Shown here: piece by piece, positions 12,710 to 26,914 of the stretch | Layout of the letters: the number at the start of each line of letters is the position of its first letter | Position numbering within the stretch: the first letter of the stretch is position 1 | Assembly: GCA_023376005.1 (NCBI GenBank) | Contig: CM042150.1 | Location: 70,768,084 to 70,832,083, forward strand | DNA from: Doryteuthis pealeii | Lineage: Eukaryota; Mollusca; Cephalopoda; Myopsida; Loliginidae | Direction: 5' to 3' | DNA: 64,000 nucleotides | Translations under genes and position numbers: made by a program | The notes under the pieces: model-generated | What the model saw: only the letters and a program-made list of their open reading frames with translations | What the model was told of the DNA's origin: nothing | Database searches by the model: none

Positions 12710-13060
12710 GCGCAATTAGCATGGATATCCATAACAATCTCTTGCCAACTTTTTCTATCATTCATAGTCCCAGGGTGGTCCTCTGCACAGCATCCAGTAT
12801 CTGCGCAGAGCTGGTCAATGTGGTCATTGCTAGGCGGCCCACATTTGCATGTCCATGTGTTGGCTTCCACAGGAGAACGTCGCTTATAAGTTCGTCCTTG
12901 CTTCTCCAGCAGTGTCCAGCATGTCTTGTCCATCTCATTAGGATGGTTTGAGAGATAGGGGGCAGGTGGCCGTACAGCTGCTCCCTTATGGGGTGCTGTT
13001 TCCACGACTTGTTCAGGATTGCACACAGAAAAACAAAAGGGAAAACTGCTATATATACAT
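12710..13060 (-). pseudogene. Non-LTR retrotransposon reverse transcriptase, extreme C-terminus
   Basis: Two overlapping minus-strand frames combine into the tail that follows the RT domain in a common invertebrate LINE family. One frame gives LNKSWKQHPIREQLYGHLPP, HAGHCWRSKDELISDVLLW and a following HGHANVGR. The other gives DHIDQLCADTGC and MNDRKSWQEIVMDI. The HAGHCWRS block with cysteine/histidine spacing is the diagnostic part. A frameshift near 12,835 separates the two. It lies directly upstream of the mariner fragment, so one probably inserted next to or into the other. It may derive from the same family as the RTE-like endonuclease at 7,160-8,120. The mirror copy is at 15,290-15,650. 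Confidence 0.75.
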
Positions 13061-13849
13061 TTCTCAAAATCCATTTCCAAATCAGAAACTTGAATTCACA
13101 AAAAAATCACCCATCTATTTAAGCAAACATTCTTAATCATTAAGACATAAAAAGATTATATAACCTGAAAAATAGTAAATTAAAACGATTAGAAATTTTA
13201 AAGATTATTCTAAATAATTTGGGCAGAAATTAGTTCATGTTATTAGACAATGAATATTAAGCTTGTTACTAGGCTAAAATGGGATCAGTAACAACTTTTA
13301 TTATTGTTATGATTATGAACAGTAAATTTATATTAAGTCAACATTTTAAATTATGAAGTTGCAATAATATTCTTTGAAAAATAATGAATTAAAACTTTGG
13401 ATGTTTTTAATCTTAATAAAGATGGACCAAAATTTGTCAAGAATGAACAATTATTCTGAGACATTGCACGTTGGTTTAAAATAGATTCGACAGATGATTT
13501 GCTGAAGTCACCATTGATATATAAGAAAATTAATGAAAAAGGACAAAAATAAAAAAGACATAGAGACTGTTACTGGCAGTCACCACATAAACACCTTTAT
13601 ATTATACTTGCTTTAAGGCTACATTCAGTTCAGCAAATCACATCCTATTTACAGAATTTATATCATAATTAATTGCAAATAAATAAATAAGAGAAAATGC
13701 ACTATAATTAGTATTTAATATTCATCTCTTTTGAGAAATTAGAGTGATTGGGTTAAACATATATCCCTACACTATTGCAAATTGGATTGGAAATTACTTT
13801 ATTCTCTAATAGCATTTTAACAGTATTACATCAATAAAAATTTTGCTAT
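13061..13849. other. AT-rich non-coding stretch
   Basis: No gene, array or structured element recognised. Confidence 0.6.
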
Positions 13850-14272
13850 GATATGCTATCTCTTGCCTGACGGGTCACTGATTCCATTAAGTCATCTATG
13901 TCGTCAGAGAGGTGTGTGTCCTGGTTAGAAGGTTGTGTTGAGAATAAAGTAGTAAGGGCTTCTACTATGGTAACTGGGTTGCGGGAAATGGCATCAGAAC
14001 CCTTGTGCCACTTGCCGGGGCAGTGCTGGATGGTAAAGAAATATCTCAGGGACCTCTCCTTCAGTTTAAATAGGCGTGGGTTGTGAATCTTACTAAGGTC
14101 CCTATCACCAAATACCCCTGTTAAAGGCTGGTGGTCTGTGACCACTATTACATTAGGGCATCCCATGATAAACATGTGGCATTTGACCAGGCGATTGCCG
14201 CTGCTTCGCCCTCAATGGGTGCATATCGGCGCTCTGCTTCAGTGCAGAATCTGCTACCTGCAAATATGACTG
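13850..14272 (-). pseudogene. Ty3/Gypsy RNase H fragment spanning the palindrome centre
   Basis: On the minus strand, RFCTEAERRYAPIEGEAAAI (about 14,235-14,176) runs after one frameshift into GCPNVIVVTDHQPLTGVFGD (14,163-14,104). Then come NPRLFKLKERSLRYFFTI, HCPGKWHKGSDAISRNPV and an acidic tail ending near 13,850. The TDHQPL and (K)GSDAISR blocks are the C-terminal half of a Ty3/Gypsy-type RNase H. Bases 14,043-14,272 occur once and form the spacer of the giant inverted repeat. At 14,273 the sequence turns back and repeats the KWH...SDAISRNP part in the opposite orientation. This element differs from the two LTR elements at 36-46 kb. No LTR or RT domain of it is visible. Confidence 0.85.
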
Positions 14273-15289
14273 TGCATCCAGCACGCCCCGCAAGTGGCAC
14301 CCAAGGGTTTCTGATGCCATTTCCCGCAACCCAGTTACCATAGTACGAAGCCCTTACTACTTTATCTTCTCAACACAACCTTCTAACAGGGACACACACC
14401 TCCTCTGACGACATAGATGACTTAATGGAATCCAGTGACCCTCAGGCAGTAGAGAAGCATATCATAGCAAAATTTTTACTTGATGCATGTAATACTGTTA
14501 AAAATGCTATTTTAGAGAATAAAGTAATTTCCAATCCAATTTGCAATAGTGTAGGGATAATGTTTAACCCAACTCACTCTAATTTCCTCAAAAGAGAATG
14601 AATAATTAAAATACTAATTATAGTGCATTTTCTCTCTATTTATTTATTTGCAATTAAATTTATGATATAAATTCTGAAATAGGATGTGATTTGGGCGGAA
14701 CTGAATGTAGCCTTAAGCAAGCGTATAATATTAAAGGTTGTTTATGTGCGTGACTTGCCAGTAACAGTCTCTTGTCTTTTTTATTTTTGTCCTTTTTCAT
14801 TTAATTCTCTTATATATCACATGTGAACTTCAGCAACACATCGTCGAATCTATATTTAAACCAACGAGGCAATGTCTCAGAATAATTGTTCATCTTGACA
14901 AATTTTGTCCATCTTTATTAAGATTAAAACATCCAAACGTTTTAATTCGATTATTTTCAAAGGAATATTATTGCAACTTTCATAATTTAAATGTTGACTT
15001 AATAAAATTTTACTGTTCTAATCATAAACAATAATAAAATTGTTTACTGTCCCATTCTTGCCTATAACAAGCTTAATATTATTGCTCTAATAACATGAAC
15101 TAATTTCTGCCCAAATTATTTAGAAGTAATCTTTTAAAATTGTCTAATCGTTTTTAATTTAACTATTTTTCAGGTTATATAATCCTTTTTATGTCTTAAT
15201 GATTAAGAATGTGCTTAAAATAGCATGGGGTGAAATTTATTTTTGTGAATTCAAGTTTTGATTGAAATGGATTTTGCAGAAATGTATAT

Positions 15290-15650
15290 ATAGCAGTTTT
15301 TCCCTTTTGTTTTTCTGTGTGCAATCCTGAACAAGTCGTGGAAACGCACCCCATAAGGAGCAGCTGTACCGCACCTGCCCCCCTATCTTCAAACCATCCT
15401 AATGAGGCATGGACAAGACCATTTGTGGACACTGCTGGAGCAAGCAAGACCAACTTATAAGCGACGTTTCTCCTGTGGAAAGCAGACACATGGACATGCA
15501 AATGTGGGCCGGCCTAGCAATGACACATGACCAGCTTCTGCGCAGATTACTGGGATGCTAGTGCAGAGGACCCACCCGGGACTCATGAATTGATAGAAAA
15601 AGGTTGGCAAAGAGATTGTTATGATATCCATCGCTAATTGCCCGCAACAT
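15290..15650 (+). pseudogene. Right-arm copy of the non-LTR RT C-terminus
   Basis: This is the inverted copy of 12,710-13,060 with extra frameshifts. LNKSWK, HLPPIS-like and DELISDVL pieces can still be read on the plus strand. It adds no independent information about gene content. Confidence 0.75.
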
Positions 15651-15694
15651 GCATATATGCAGTGTTTCTCAACTTGATGCCCACAGGTTGCAAA

Positions 15695-16135
15695 CCACTG
15701 GATCCACCACTTCCCTCCAGAGTCAAATCGGCGAAGTCAGCTGAGTGGACCAGCAGCAGGTGAAAGCTGTCCAAAGGACCTAAGATGGCCAAACACTGGT
15801 GTCACAAGTCAATCAACAACGATGACAAAACTTACATTGAATTGCACTTTGGAATGCTTGCCGCACATACTCTATTCTCCAACCTGCCCCCATCGACTAC
15901 TGGCTAATTTACAGACCTCAAAAAGAATCCTCCAGGGGAAGAGATCTGGCTTCAAATGAAGAAGTGATAGTCAGAAACTAGGCGTATTTTCTACAAAAAA
16001 AGTCATCGAATTGTTAGAGAAGCATTGGGATCAGTGTATCCCCCTAAAGGAGACTATGTGATGAATAAATTGAATGTGCCTAAACAGTTGTACTTTTAAT
16101 TAGTTAGGCCCGGGAACTTTATTGAAGTGATGTGT
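15695..16135 (+). pseudogene. Right-arm copy of the mariner fragment
   Basis: This is the inverted copy of 12,245-12,665. WIHHFPPESN and WTxAAGES-like blocks are readable from about 15,700, and the palindromic end TAGTTAGGCCCGGGAACTTT is near 16,101-16,120. It has more indels than the left-arm copy. Confidence 0.8.
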
Positions 16136-17825
16136 TTAAACATTTCTTTAATAATAATAGTACTTTTAAACAATATTTTTTTTTTTAATTGATCAATTTA
16201 AATTCCTTAAAGCACATCCCAAAAGTTTGAGTTTATTCAAAAAGAAAAGACTCATATTTAAAAAATATTGTTTGACAAGTCATTCTTTAATTTTAAAAAA
16301 AAAAGTTTCCCATAAAAATGTTAGGGATATACCTAGTGGATTCGGCTTCCTAAGATGTCACCATCCTCAGAAGTGAGGAGAGGTGTCTTCGAATATGCAG
16401 ACAATGGTGTGTGTATGTGTTGTGTGTGTGGTGTATAATATACTATATCATAATATATATTATAGATATATATATATTTTATGTATGCACACACACACTA
16501 TGGTTTCAGTAAAAAAAGAACCTTACTTGAAGCCCAATGATTAAAGGCTGTGGATTATTCAATTCATTATTTTATATGTTTGAAAATACACACTAATCAT
16601 ACTCCATCTCAGGATCAGAATATGTACTCAGTATGTGAATCTATTTTCTCTAAGGATTTCTAATACATGTTCTGTTTATCAATATTTGAGGGGTATTTTT
16701 TTTGTACTTTATTAGAATGTTCACGTGTCATAAAAGGAATCATTACCACTGTCTTTAAACTTTATTTTATATCCATTATTTGCGTTATATTATATTTAAA
16801 AATATTACCACTAGGTAAAATATAAAGTCACGAACAAACACAGCAGAAATTCCTAAATTTAGGCATCATTAAAACGAGAAGCCATATTTTTGTTCCATTC
16901 TGAACAACTGAGAGATGTATCTATATACCAACATTGCTACACTCTCTGGTTATCAGGTGAGAATCACTATTCCAATGCATTTATGATTAGTAATCAAATA
17001 TGTATTATACAATAGTTTTGAATGTGTTTTTAACAGCCTCTTAGAATTACTCTAAATTTAACATGAATTCTATTGTTAACTTTTTCATTTGTAGTTGTAG
17101 TAGCGTAGTTACAATATTCTAAATGTAAAATATATTTTATGGAGGTTGTTGCTGTGGAAGTGTTGATCAATTGATTTGCACTTTTTGTTGATTGTTGTTT
17201 GCTCGTGATTTTTCACTACTGCAACCAAGTGGAAAAACAGCTATACAACCTTCATCATTACCCCAGTTCATTGATCAGGGCCACCACAAAATGTTTGTGC
17301 TGTATTGTAACCATTGACAGTTTTTGTAAGGAAGATTTTTAATTTTTTCACCCTCTCTTCACATGACACATGTGTTCCACACACCACATACACACACACA
17401 CATCTGTTTAGCAGTGGCTTGTTGCCATTGATGGAATCAGACTAGTTTATATTAATTTGTTACCATACCAACTGATGCAGCATCAGAAAGATGCCTGACG
17501 AGACTGAAAAATAAGTTTGCAGATCGTAGGGTGTCTATAGCATCTATGCAAATAGATTTAATTTATATTTGATCATTGATATAGCTGATTGCTTTGCACC
17601 GTCAGAGAAAAAGCTGGCTTTGACCTACAGTTTTAGAAACAGTCATAGGTGTCGTTGCTAGGCTCATTATGGTCATACCACTGGCCATGATCATAATTTA
17701 ATTTCATGCTTCTATATTTTCATTGTCTAGAAATCTTGAAGACATATTTAAAAGAGTATATCTTATTGTGAATGCTGTAAATTTATGTGATCGATCTATA
17801 TAATACTCTTAATAATCCCATATCA

Positions 17826-18110
17826 TGGAGGCGCGTGATGTAATAGTTAGAGTTGTTGGAAATAAGACTCGTCAACCTGATGAGTCAAAACCTGAGTAGC
17901 TGTTTATATTTTGCATAACGCTAATAACCCTTGAGAAAGATATGAATCCATTCTATCTCCAAGTATGGGTAAAAGTAGGGCGGACTGGGCTCTTTAACCT
18001 TGGGCTTGGTAACCAGTCAGGGAGAAGAAAACTCTGAATTAAAACCTGTTAAACTCCACTTAAGAATTGACCTTGGTCACATCATGCTGAGAGGTTTGTA
18101 AATATATATA
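17826..18110 (+). mobile_element. Right-arm copy of the octopus-type SINE
   Basis: The tRNA-like head GGAGGCGCGTGATGTAATAG starts near 17,827. The body includes CAAGTATGGGTAAAAGTAGG and GGTAACCAGTCAGGGAGAAG. It is the partner of 10,335-10,612. Confidence 0.85.
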
Positions 18111-19560
18111 ATCCCATATCTCCCAACTCTACAGATTAAAATTATTTTCAGAAACAAATATATTTGTGTATATTTTTATTCTCTTGAATTCAGTTTTAAA
18201 ACTAAGCTAGAAAAAATCTAATCAATAAATAGAAACAGATTTTGTTTATTTTTTTTCTGTCACTTCAACGGACAAAGCTTATATTTTGTCCTATGTAGTT
18301 CTAATGCAATAACCTATTGAATATTTACTAGCTGAGTAAGAAATCAAAACTTTTGATTACAAATATGGTGAGACTAACAGAAAAATTGTCAAATATGCCT
18401 TTCTACTTATTTCCTTTTTCTAAACAATGTTAAATTATACAACTTTGCTGTCAATGAAAAATGTATATCAAACAGTTATTATTACTATAAAATATAAATC
18501 CCACCAAGATATTTACCAATTATATTTGCTGTGAAAAATTTGCTGGAATTTTCCTTTAAGTGATTTTTTTAAAGAGATTTTCAATTTAAACATTTTTGTT
18601 TTGTCTGGATGTTAGTCCTAACTAAACACTAATTTCAGTAAATTATTTATATCTCCTGCTTGAAGAACTATCTTGCTAATATTTAATTAAATGTGAATAC
18701 TTTTGTATTAGACAAATTATTTGTTCATTTTTTCTTTTGAAGTTTGGAATTTAATTCTATACAATTATTGTTTTGCGGCATTACAGCTTCTTGCTGCATT
18801 ATTGTTTTATTGAGAGAAATTCTCCTGATGCGGTTTCTCCTTTCTCCATGGGGAACAAAAGGATTTTATGTTAAACTTTCTTAGTATCCAATAAATTTGC
18901 ATTTTTAGAAAACAGACAAACTCTCCTCTTTTTATAATATGATAAAAAATTACTTTTTAAAACTTTTCTAATTCTATAAAGTTAAAGTAAAATCTTTTTC
19001 TTCTTTTTTTGTAACTTTAAATGGTGTAGTTTTTAAAAAAATTTCAAGAAATCTTTTTAAAATTATTTTAAAGGAATTTTCTTGTAGTATTTAGATGTGT
19101 CTGCATGTAATTAAAAATATCAGTTCTTTTTGGTGTGAGAACCACGCAAACAAATCATGTTCTCTATCAGGGAATTTTTTATTTGCTACATTTAACTATA
19201 GTATATTAAAGAATAAAAGAATTAAAATCAAGGTACCAATTTTTAGCATGTTAAAACCAGAATCACTTTGTTTATATAGTATCAGAGAAATACAATTAGT
19301 AAGGAATCATTTTCTTGTTTGCTAATTAATCAACTGTACTTTGATTTTCCTGTTTAATTTAAATATAAAGTATAAGTCTTTTTGGCGCACTTTGATTACA
19401 CGTAATATGACTGTACTAGCATCATTAGAGTGTCTAGCCAAAGTACAATAACATAAACAGGTTACTCAATATCTTTTAGATTTACAGTAATTGTGGGTAT
19501 TTTTTTTTTTGTGTGTGTGTACATGTGTGTAATTTTATATATATATATATATATTAGAAA

Positions 19561-19592
<32 letters not shown>

Positions 19593-20289
19593 AGAGATAA
19601 TAATTGCATAAAATCATCTTAATTACATTGCTTCTTAGATAATCTCTATGAATTTTGTACACCAATGAAAGATTTTGAGACTATATCTTTCAGTAATATA
19701 TATATTAAAATCAAACCTATACCAAATAAATTTTTAATGTTGATTTTTTTTACTGACAAAGTATCTTCAAAAGCACATTTCGAAATAGCCAACAAGTGAC
19801 ATATATATTTAAATTCCTAGAGTCATTTTTTAAAAGCTAACAAAAACAAAAAAAAAAAAACGTATCACAGTATAAGATAAAATAAAGATAAAAATCCACA
19901 GCCCAATTAATGAAAAAGGGCATATGTGGATTTTAATGAAGTTAAAACTTAGGAATTTCAAAGAGTAATTAGTTAATAAGAACCAATCTCTGGATAATAT
20001 TCAAATAAACAGGATAGCTGACAAACAAATGGGGAGGAGAGTATTATAAGTACAATATAGAGTATATTACATTAGAAACCATGAGATGTAAAAGCAAATG
20101 GAATGAACCCAAAAGTAGGTCAACAGCACATGCTTCACCTGATGCTGGTGGATGAACCTCACAGTTAAATAACCAGAATCAAATAGTTCCAGTCATGAAA
20201 CCATTGCTTTCTAAGGGGTGGCATCTATTTGATGAAGAAAACAAAAATAGCCACCAAAAGATTAGCTAAAACAAACTTACTTAGAGGCA

Positions 20290-21270
20290 AAAAACATTTA
20301 ACATAGCAACTTTTTAATGTTGAATATTAAAACAATAAATCACTACCCCAAGATAGTGTTCTGCAGCTGAATAAGAATATAGACATCATATGCATACAAG
20401 AACATAGATCTTCCATAAGCCAAAACTAGAGCTAAAATATGAACTGGTAAATGGATTGACTTTTGTGTCCGGGCATCTGCATCGAAAAACTCTGTTCAAT
20501 GTCACCATAGGAGGTATAGAATATTCTCAGTCTGTGTTCTTTAAAATTCACTAAACAATATAGAAAAAATCCAACCAAGAATGATGTGTACCACATTTAA
20601 TGGCAACACCTGTGCAACAATTGTTTCATGCTACGCTCAGCTACTGTTAGTAATGAACATGGACATCACCACATTTTCCGATGGAGCTTTTTCCCTAGTC
20701 TGACACATAAACACAAAGTCCTGATCTTTAAAGGAGACAGGAATGCCTCAAATAAACAAAGACAAAAATAATGAATTCTGTTTTCACAACTCCCAAACAA
20801 AAACAGTGAACTTTAGCTGAGTTTTCTCTCGAGAATAAGCTTTGGGTGACTAAACACAATAAATATCAGAAAAGGAAGGGTAAACGTAGGACTTATACCT
20901 ACTCAAATAACTCAAAAGTACATCTAGATTAAATATTTATAAACAAGAGTGATAAACTGCACTATTGAACTGCAGAGGCATACTCTCTTTTGAAGGAGGA
21001 TTCACGATCACAGAATCGTCTTAGTAAAGTTAATACCTGAATCTACACAGAAATAAGAAGCAAACTGGTAAATCTGATACTTATTACTGTGTTCTCACTT
21101 TTTAATAGTGATATATGCAAAATTCACTATTTTGTAACAGTAAGAAACAAGTTTAATATGCTCAGGAGACTTTAGAAAGGTATGTACTTCACCTGATGAA
21201 TATGAAAAAATTTGGTCAGTGCCCACTTAGAAACAGCAGCTGAATGCTTACCAACCAAATAAAGTGCAAA
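20290..21270 (+). pseudogene. Right-arm copy of the RTE-like endonuclease
   Basis: This is the inverted copy of 7,160-8,120. Short readable pieces survive on the plus strand around 20,460 (GLTFVSG-like), 20,590 (MMCTTFNGNT) and 20,980, but extra indels have broken the frames that remain open in the left arm. Confidence 0.75.
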
Positions 21271-23239
21271 TATTACAGTCCCCTAGAGACAAAAAGCAGT
21301 TGGAGAAAATAAGATACACATAAAAAAAAGCATCCCTACATTTATTAAACACCAACATCAATGTATGTAGGAAACTTAAGAAAGCCCACATAGAACTAAA
21401 ACGTACAAAACAAGACATAGAATACATCTAAAGCCAAAATAAATAAAATCAGAAAATTTCTGTTGAATCTTAGGCGATCACAATTAACATGGTAGATAGT
21501 AATGAAGGTTGTGTTAGGAAAATCACCTCAAGATCAAAGCTAAGAGCAGCCAGCCAAAGCAGGATAGACTTCTGAAGTAGAAAGAAAACTGCTTGAAACC
21601 CTCTTAAAATCACATTAATATACTTAAAAAATCATTAATAGCCAACTAGTCATCAATTTTGGACACTTTCTTAATATATATATATATTATATATATTATA
21701 TTAATCAAAGAAAGACAAAAAAGAAGAAGAAAAAACCTTTTTTTTCATCGGCGAGAAAAAGAGGGTGACAAAACTGGTTGAAATAAAAAACTGTTTATAT
21801 TTTTAAGCAAATAGAATCATCATGAGATCCAGTGAATGCATCAGTCTATTCACATTTATAAAAAAAACAGAGAGAGAGAGAAGAATTTTGTGCTTTTTAT
21901 TAAAATAATGAACTAACAATCATGATCACTCTGAAAGTTACATATTTTTCTATTCAATATATTGTTTGTAAAGTGATAAACAAAATAAAAACCAAGGTTA
22001 ATGATAGTTCTGAATTTCTTAGAATGAACACTGTTAATTATAGTAATCTTTTCTAATATTTCCTTCATGCTAATTGCCAACTTAATTATGAAATTTGAAA
22101 TGAATATATAATATTGGGTCATTCCATGTCAATTTCACTAGGCATTACACCCACCGGACACCGAATTTGGCACAAATGTTCCCCTTCATGAGTTAGGAAA
22201 GTGTGCCAAATTATTTTGTCTTAAACCTTACCATTCTGATTTTTAGAGGGGGGGATATAATTTTCTATTTTGCCTCAAAATTAAGGCCGTGCAGGTGTCG
22301 CAAAATCTCAGTGTTTTTTTTTTTAATTTAAAAAAAAAGACTTTCATACATTCAATATTTCTGAAATTTGGTATGTAAGGCAAATAAGGACTGTAGAATC
22401 CAAAATATCCAACTATTTTAACTCTATACCTGATAGAAAATTTTATTTTGCCCACCCAAATGACATGACTCCAAAAATCAACAACTTTTCACTATGTAGC
22501 TTACGGTCAGTCTATCGAAAAATGTGTCCTCTTCAATTTCCATAATATTCTTTTCTTAATATCTACTATGTCTGCCTAAGTTCATTCAAAGAATTTTGTG
22601 TGGGAGCAAAGTCTACTTTTGAAGATATGAACCTGCAAGTTCAAGTTTTTTCTTATGTATGGTGCAGGATTTCAGTGAAAGATTATAATTAAAGACAATC
22701 ATCCTAATGCTCCATGGAACTCTCAAATGTTGATATTCGTACTCAGTGACTTCTTAAACTACATTCAATAATATTGTTTTTTATTAATATATTTGGCAGA
22801 TATTGCTTTTTTTTTTTTTAGAGATAGTCTTTAACAAACTGGTAAACTGCCTCAGGCATGATAATTAAACAGTGCATAGAATATTGTAGATACCACTAAA
22901 TGAAGTTAAATGAAATTCTTTCTGTTTGTGTTTTTTTTTTTTGTTTTTTTTTGTATTTTGTCTTTTTTCATTTTATATTTTTACTATTTTTCAATTATTT
23001 TTATGAAACAAAAACATTTGATTTTTCATTCAAAAGAAAGTGATGATAAATGGAATATACAAGGAGTTCACTGTTGCAATAAATTTTGTTGTGTATGTAG
23101 ACATCTTGGACAGATGATAAACTCTACCAATTTGGTGTTATAGGGACATCAACATAGTAACAGAATATTTGTGAATGGCACAAAATATATTCCTTAAAAT
23201 TCTCTTCCCAGTAAAATAAACAAGATTGGAAGAGCTGGT

Positions 23240-25345
23240 GCATTAACTTAATCAGCAGTCATTCTCTGTATCAATCCAAAATTTTATTGTCACACCTGCA
23301 ACAAACATATCCTGAAACAACAAATTTCACTGTTCTCTTCAGTCTCCAATAGGAAGTCATGTATTAGTTCATAGTTTTCATTTTCACTACATTGTTTCAT
23401 GGTTATTTTATCTTGATGAGTGGAATAAATTGATTGAAAACTTCATTGTTCCTGTGGATGCATTTTTGAATCTCATGTTGAGCTCCTCCTTGCTTTCCTC
23501 AACTTCCTCCTTTCAACCAGAATGAATTTTGATACCTTCAATTGCAGATCTGCAATATTCAAAGATAGAATTTTGGAAAGGATTTTCTTTGGTAGTTGGT
23601 CTTCAGAGACTTTCTTTTTGACACTATCCTTTTCACTGTCCCACCTATCACATGGTTGTTTACCATGATTTGTTGCAAAGAATTCATTTGTATTGAGATC
23701 TAAATATTTCTGATGGTTGCAAAATTGGCAAAAGTTCTTGTATTGTGCTGTGCAACTATCAGTTAAAATACTCACTATTTTTTATATTTTGGTAAGGAGG
23801 CTAAATTACCCTCAATTTTTTTCTGACCATATAACAAATGCCTACAACATGTGAGTTGTCACTCGACATATGGCAGAAACAATGATTTTGTGTTGCGCTT
23901 TTCAAGTTTAAAAGTAGAGTACCACTGAGACCTGTAAAGTACATTGTAGGTACTCCAATGAAACTCTGGATCTCATCTTGAACTACAAATTTGTTAGTTC
24001 TCGGCAATAATCTCCCAGGAACAAAAAACTTCAATCATTAATCTCCTCATTTCTTTGCTTTAAGTATCTGGAATGTGATTTTAGCCAATTAGAATGAGTG
24101 CTTAATTTATTCAATTGCAAAAACAACTTAAATAAATGTAAGCTTGACAGGTTTCCTTTTGTGTTGTCAAAGTCAATCAGTCAGTTGTTATCCATTGGGA
24201 GAACTCTATTGATTCAGCATTATCAATATTTCCTTCGATGGTGTCATAAAAAATTTTTTTCAAGCTGCCCTGATGATTTAGGACAATTTGCCACCTATGA
24301 ATCATATACTCTCTGCTACTGGTATTACAGACAATATATTTTCAAGAGATCTTGCATATGATATATTCAGTGTTTCCAGTAATAATTCATGTTTGACATA
24401 CACATACGGCAGTGTACTTGCACTACCAGCAAGATACAGCATTTCAGCCTTAGACTATAAAATTTTGAAAAACTCGAGGATACTATCAGGTTCTGTTCCT
24501 TGAATGGGCTGAAGAGCTCATTAGGTTGCACAAGATGGATCTTTTCTGCTGATGAATATTATGTTTAATACTAACAGTCTTTCCTGCCTGGCATCAGTCG
24601 AGTATATTCTTCATCTTGGTAAAATGCTTCCACTAAGCTGTGCAATATTAGCAGGCAAAAACTTGCCCCCTTTTGGTTCTGGCACCAGCTAAAATACCTC
24701 TTATGAACACAATTTGTGAGCCTTGTGTACAATGTGTCTCGAAACTCCAATCACACACATGACTTTTTGTTGTGACAGTTGGTAGGGCAAGTGTCAAGAT
24801 TTGTATTTTTATTTCTCTGAGGTTTGAGATGAGGCCTTGAAGATGAGTATTATCTGCGATTCGGATATGTGTGCTGCATCTTCATTGTTATTTGTACAAT
24901 GTTGGTTCGGCCGATATGCCCATGGCTCTTCAGTATTTTTTCTCGACGGGAACATCTCTGGACTCAGGAACTTCTTTTCGAACTCGGGAACTTTCTTGTT
25001 GAAATCGGGAGCCCATCACGGAATTTAACCTTTTGTATTTATGTTGGTTGATTCCACTCTCTTCACTTTTTGCTACAAGAAGCTTTATCCTGTTTATCAA
25101 GTACTTAGCTTTATCTAAAAATCTCATTTTCTTGAATTCAAAGCCTCATCATTCAACAGCTCAGAGTCAACATTTAATGACCTGCCTACTTGGTCTCTTT
25201 ATACATTGCATGCCAGAAGAATTGTTTCTCTTTAACCTAAATGGCTTTTCCAGAGATAATGAAGTCTTTTTGTTTTCATTGGTAGATAATCCAATCACAG
25301 AGAAACATTCATTTGGATATTTCTTTTTCTATAAAAAGTAATCGT
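23240..25345 (-). pseudogene. Right-arm copy of the transposase-like pseudogene
   Basis: This is the inverted copy of 3,150-5,260. FFATNHGKQPCDRWDSEKDS and NKFVVQDEIQSF can be read on the minus strand (about 23,690-23,630 and 24,000-23,965), but the frames are split into shorter pieces than in the left arm. The dispersed GGCC-hairpin module appears inverted near 24,900-24,933. Confidence 0.75.
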
Positions 25346-26914
25346 CATTAAATGCATTGTGAATTTCACCTCCTCCTTTTTTTAGTAAATCATTGCATAA
25401 ACAATGTATAGCAATAGGCTGTAGCTCTCCAAATACACAAATAGCTACCTACTTTTAATTAAATTCACATTCTTGTGTAGAAATTAATCTATTTGTGTCA
25501 GGTCAATGCTTAACTAAGAGGGAGATTCAATTTAGCCATATAAATCTGGTAGATATTGTATGAACAATACTCTTTTAGAGAACAAAGAGGAAAACATCAT
25601 TCTATTTTAAGAATAATGTTACTCAACATATTAGACACAAAAGAATTTAAAGCAAAAAAGTACATCTATGCAACAAAAAATTTTTTCAGCCCATCAATTC
25701 CCTATTGACAGGTATACTCTGAACAACATTAAGACATTTTCTATTAATAAGAGATATGTTTTTTGTTGTTTTCTTTAGTTTCAGGAAAACATACAGGTGA
25801 CCTATGGACATATACCCAAGTAAAAAAAAGAAAGAAAAACATAGCTTGTTTCTTCTGCAACTTTTATTAAAAATAAAATGGCATTATGTGGCAACTGCTA
25901 CTTAGGCCAACAAGTTCCACCATAATTTTCATTTTTTTTTTTTATAATAATTTTAGTGCACAATCTATAACCAGATTATTTTAAAATCTTTTCAAGAAAA
26001 CTTTTCAAGAAAAAATCTTTTAAAACTCATAGAAACATTTGTTTCAACTGCGTATATTTTACATAACTTTTAAATTCAGACAGCAATTTTTTATTTTATT
26101 TTTTGCATAGCCAACAAACATTCTGGTAGAATAAATAAGAGTGACTTTCTATAGTTATATTTAAGTCTACGCAACAGAAGCTCAGTTGAAGTTCCTTTAG
26201 TCAACATTACCATAAGAAGAATCATATGCAGCATTTTAACTAATAACATTCAGAAACTCTCACTTGCAATTTATTCATTGTTACTTTGAGTCACTGATAA
26301 TTTCGTTGTTATTCTTGTGATTATTTTAATCACTTAATTTCTAATCTGAAATAGCCTCCAGTTTAATGTCAAAATTTGTAAATAAAAATTCTGCCAATCT
26401 ATGAACCAAGATGTTCATTTTAAAATAACATAAAATAAATATTACCTTTAATAAACTTTAATCTAAATTAGATTTTCCTCTAAAAAATTAAAACAAAAAT
26501 GTTTATAATCATATTTTCATTTTTTTTTAAAAAATATAATATATTATTAATGTTAGTGTAATTTCAAATAATTTTGTCAGAGTTACCTTAATCAATATTG
26601 ATAACATATTTGGAAACTAAGTTTACTTTTTCAATTAGTCTTAATAAAATAAATTATGAATTAAAAGATTTCAATTATTAAAATATAATGTTTTTTAATA
26701 AAAAAAATCAAACCAAGTATAGAGATGAATACAATTACTAAACCAGTAATTAAGAAAAGCTAAATTAGATTATTATTAGGAAAAATTTGCAATATAAGTA
26801 AGGGGAAAAAAAATCATACATAATAAGTATAAATGTAAAATTCTAGGTAAAAAGCAACCTTTATTTATATGTTCCAAAAATTCACTCTTGAATTGTTTAA
26901 CTAGGACACATTGC

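Larger units (their letters stand above)
1..14042. repeat. Left arm of a giant inverted repeat
   Basis: The whole stretch from the window edge to about 14,042 reappears as its reverse complement at about 14,273-28,509. Paired landmarks read by eye: the window start with 28,509; the (CT)n array at 501-588 with 27,895-27,985; CTGAAGA at 3,516 with 24,933; AGTTTA at 7,461-7,466 with 20,953-20,958; the SINE edge at 10,612 with 17,827; the mariner end near 12,262 with about 16,111; and the centre edges 14,042/14,273. This arm is the cleaner copy: its decayed reading frames stay open longer than those of the other arm. The arm starts exactly at the window edge, so it may extend further left. Confidence 0.95.
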
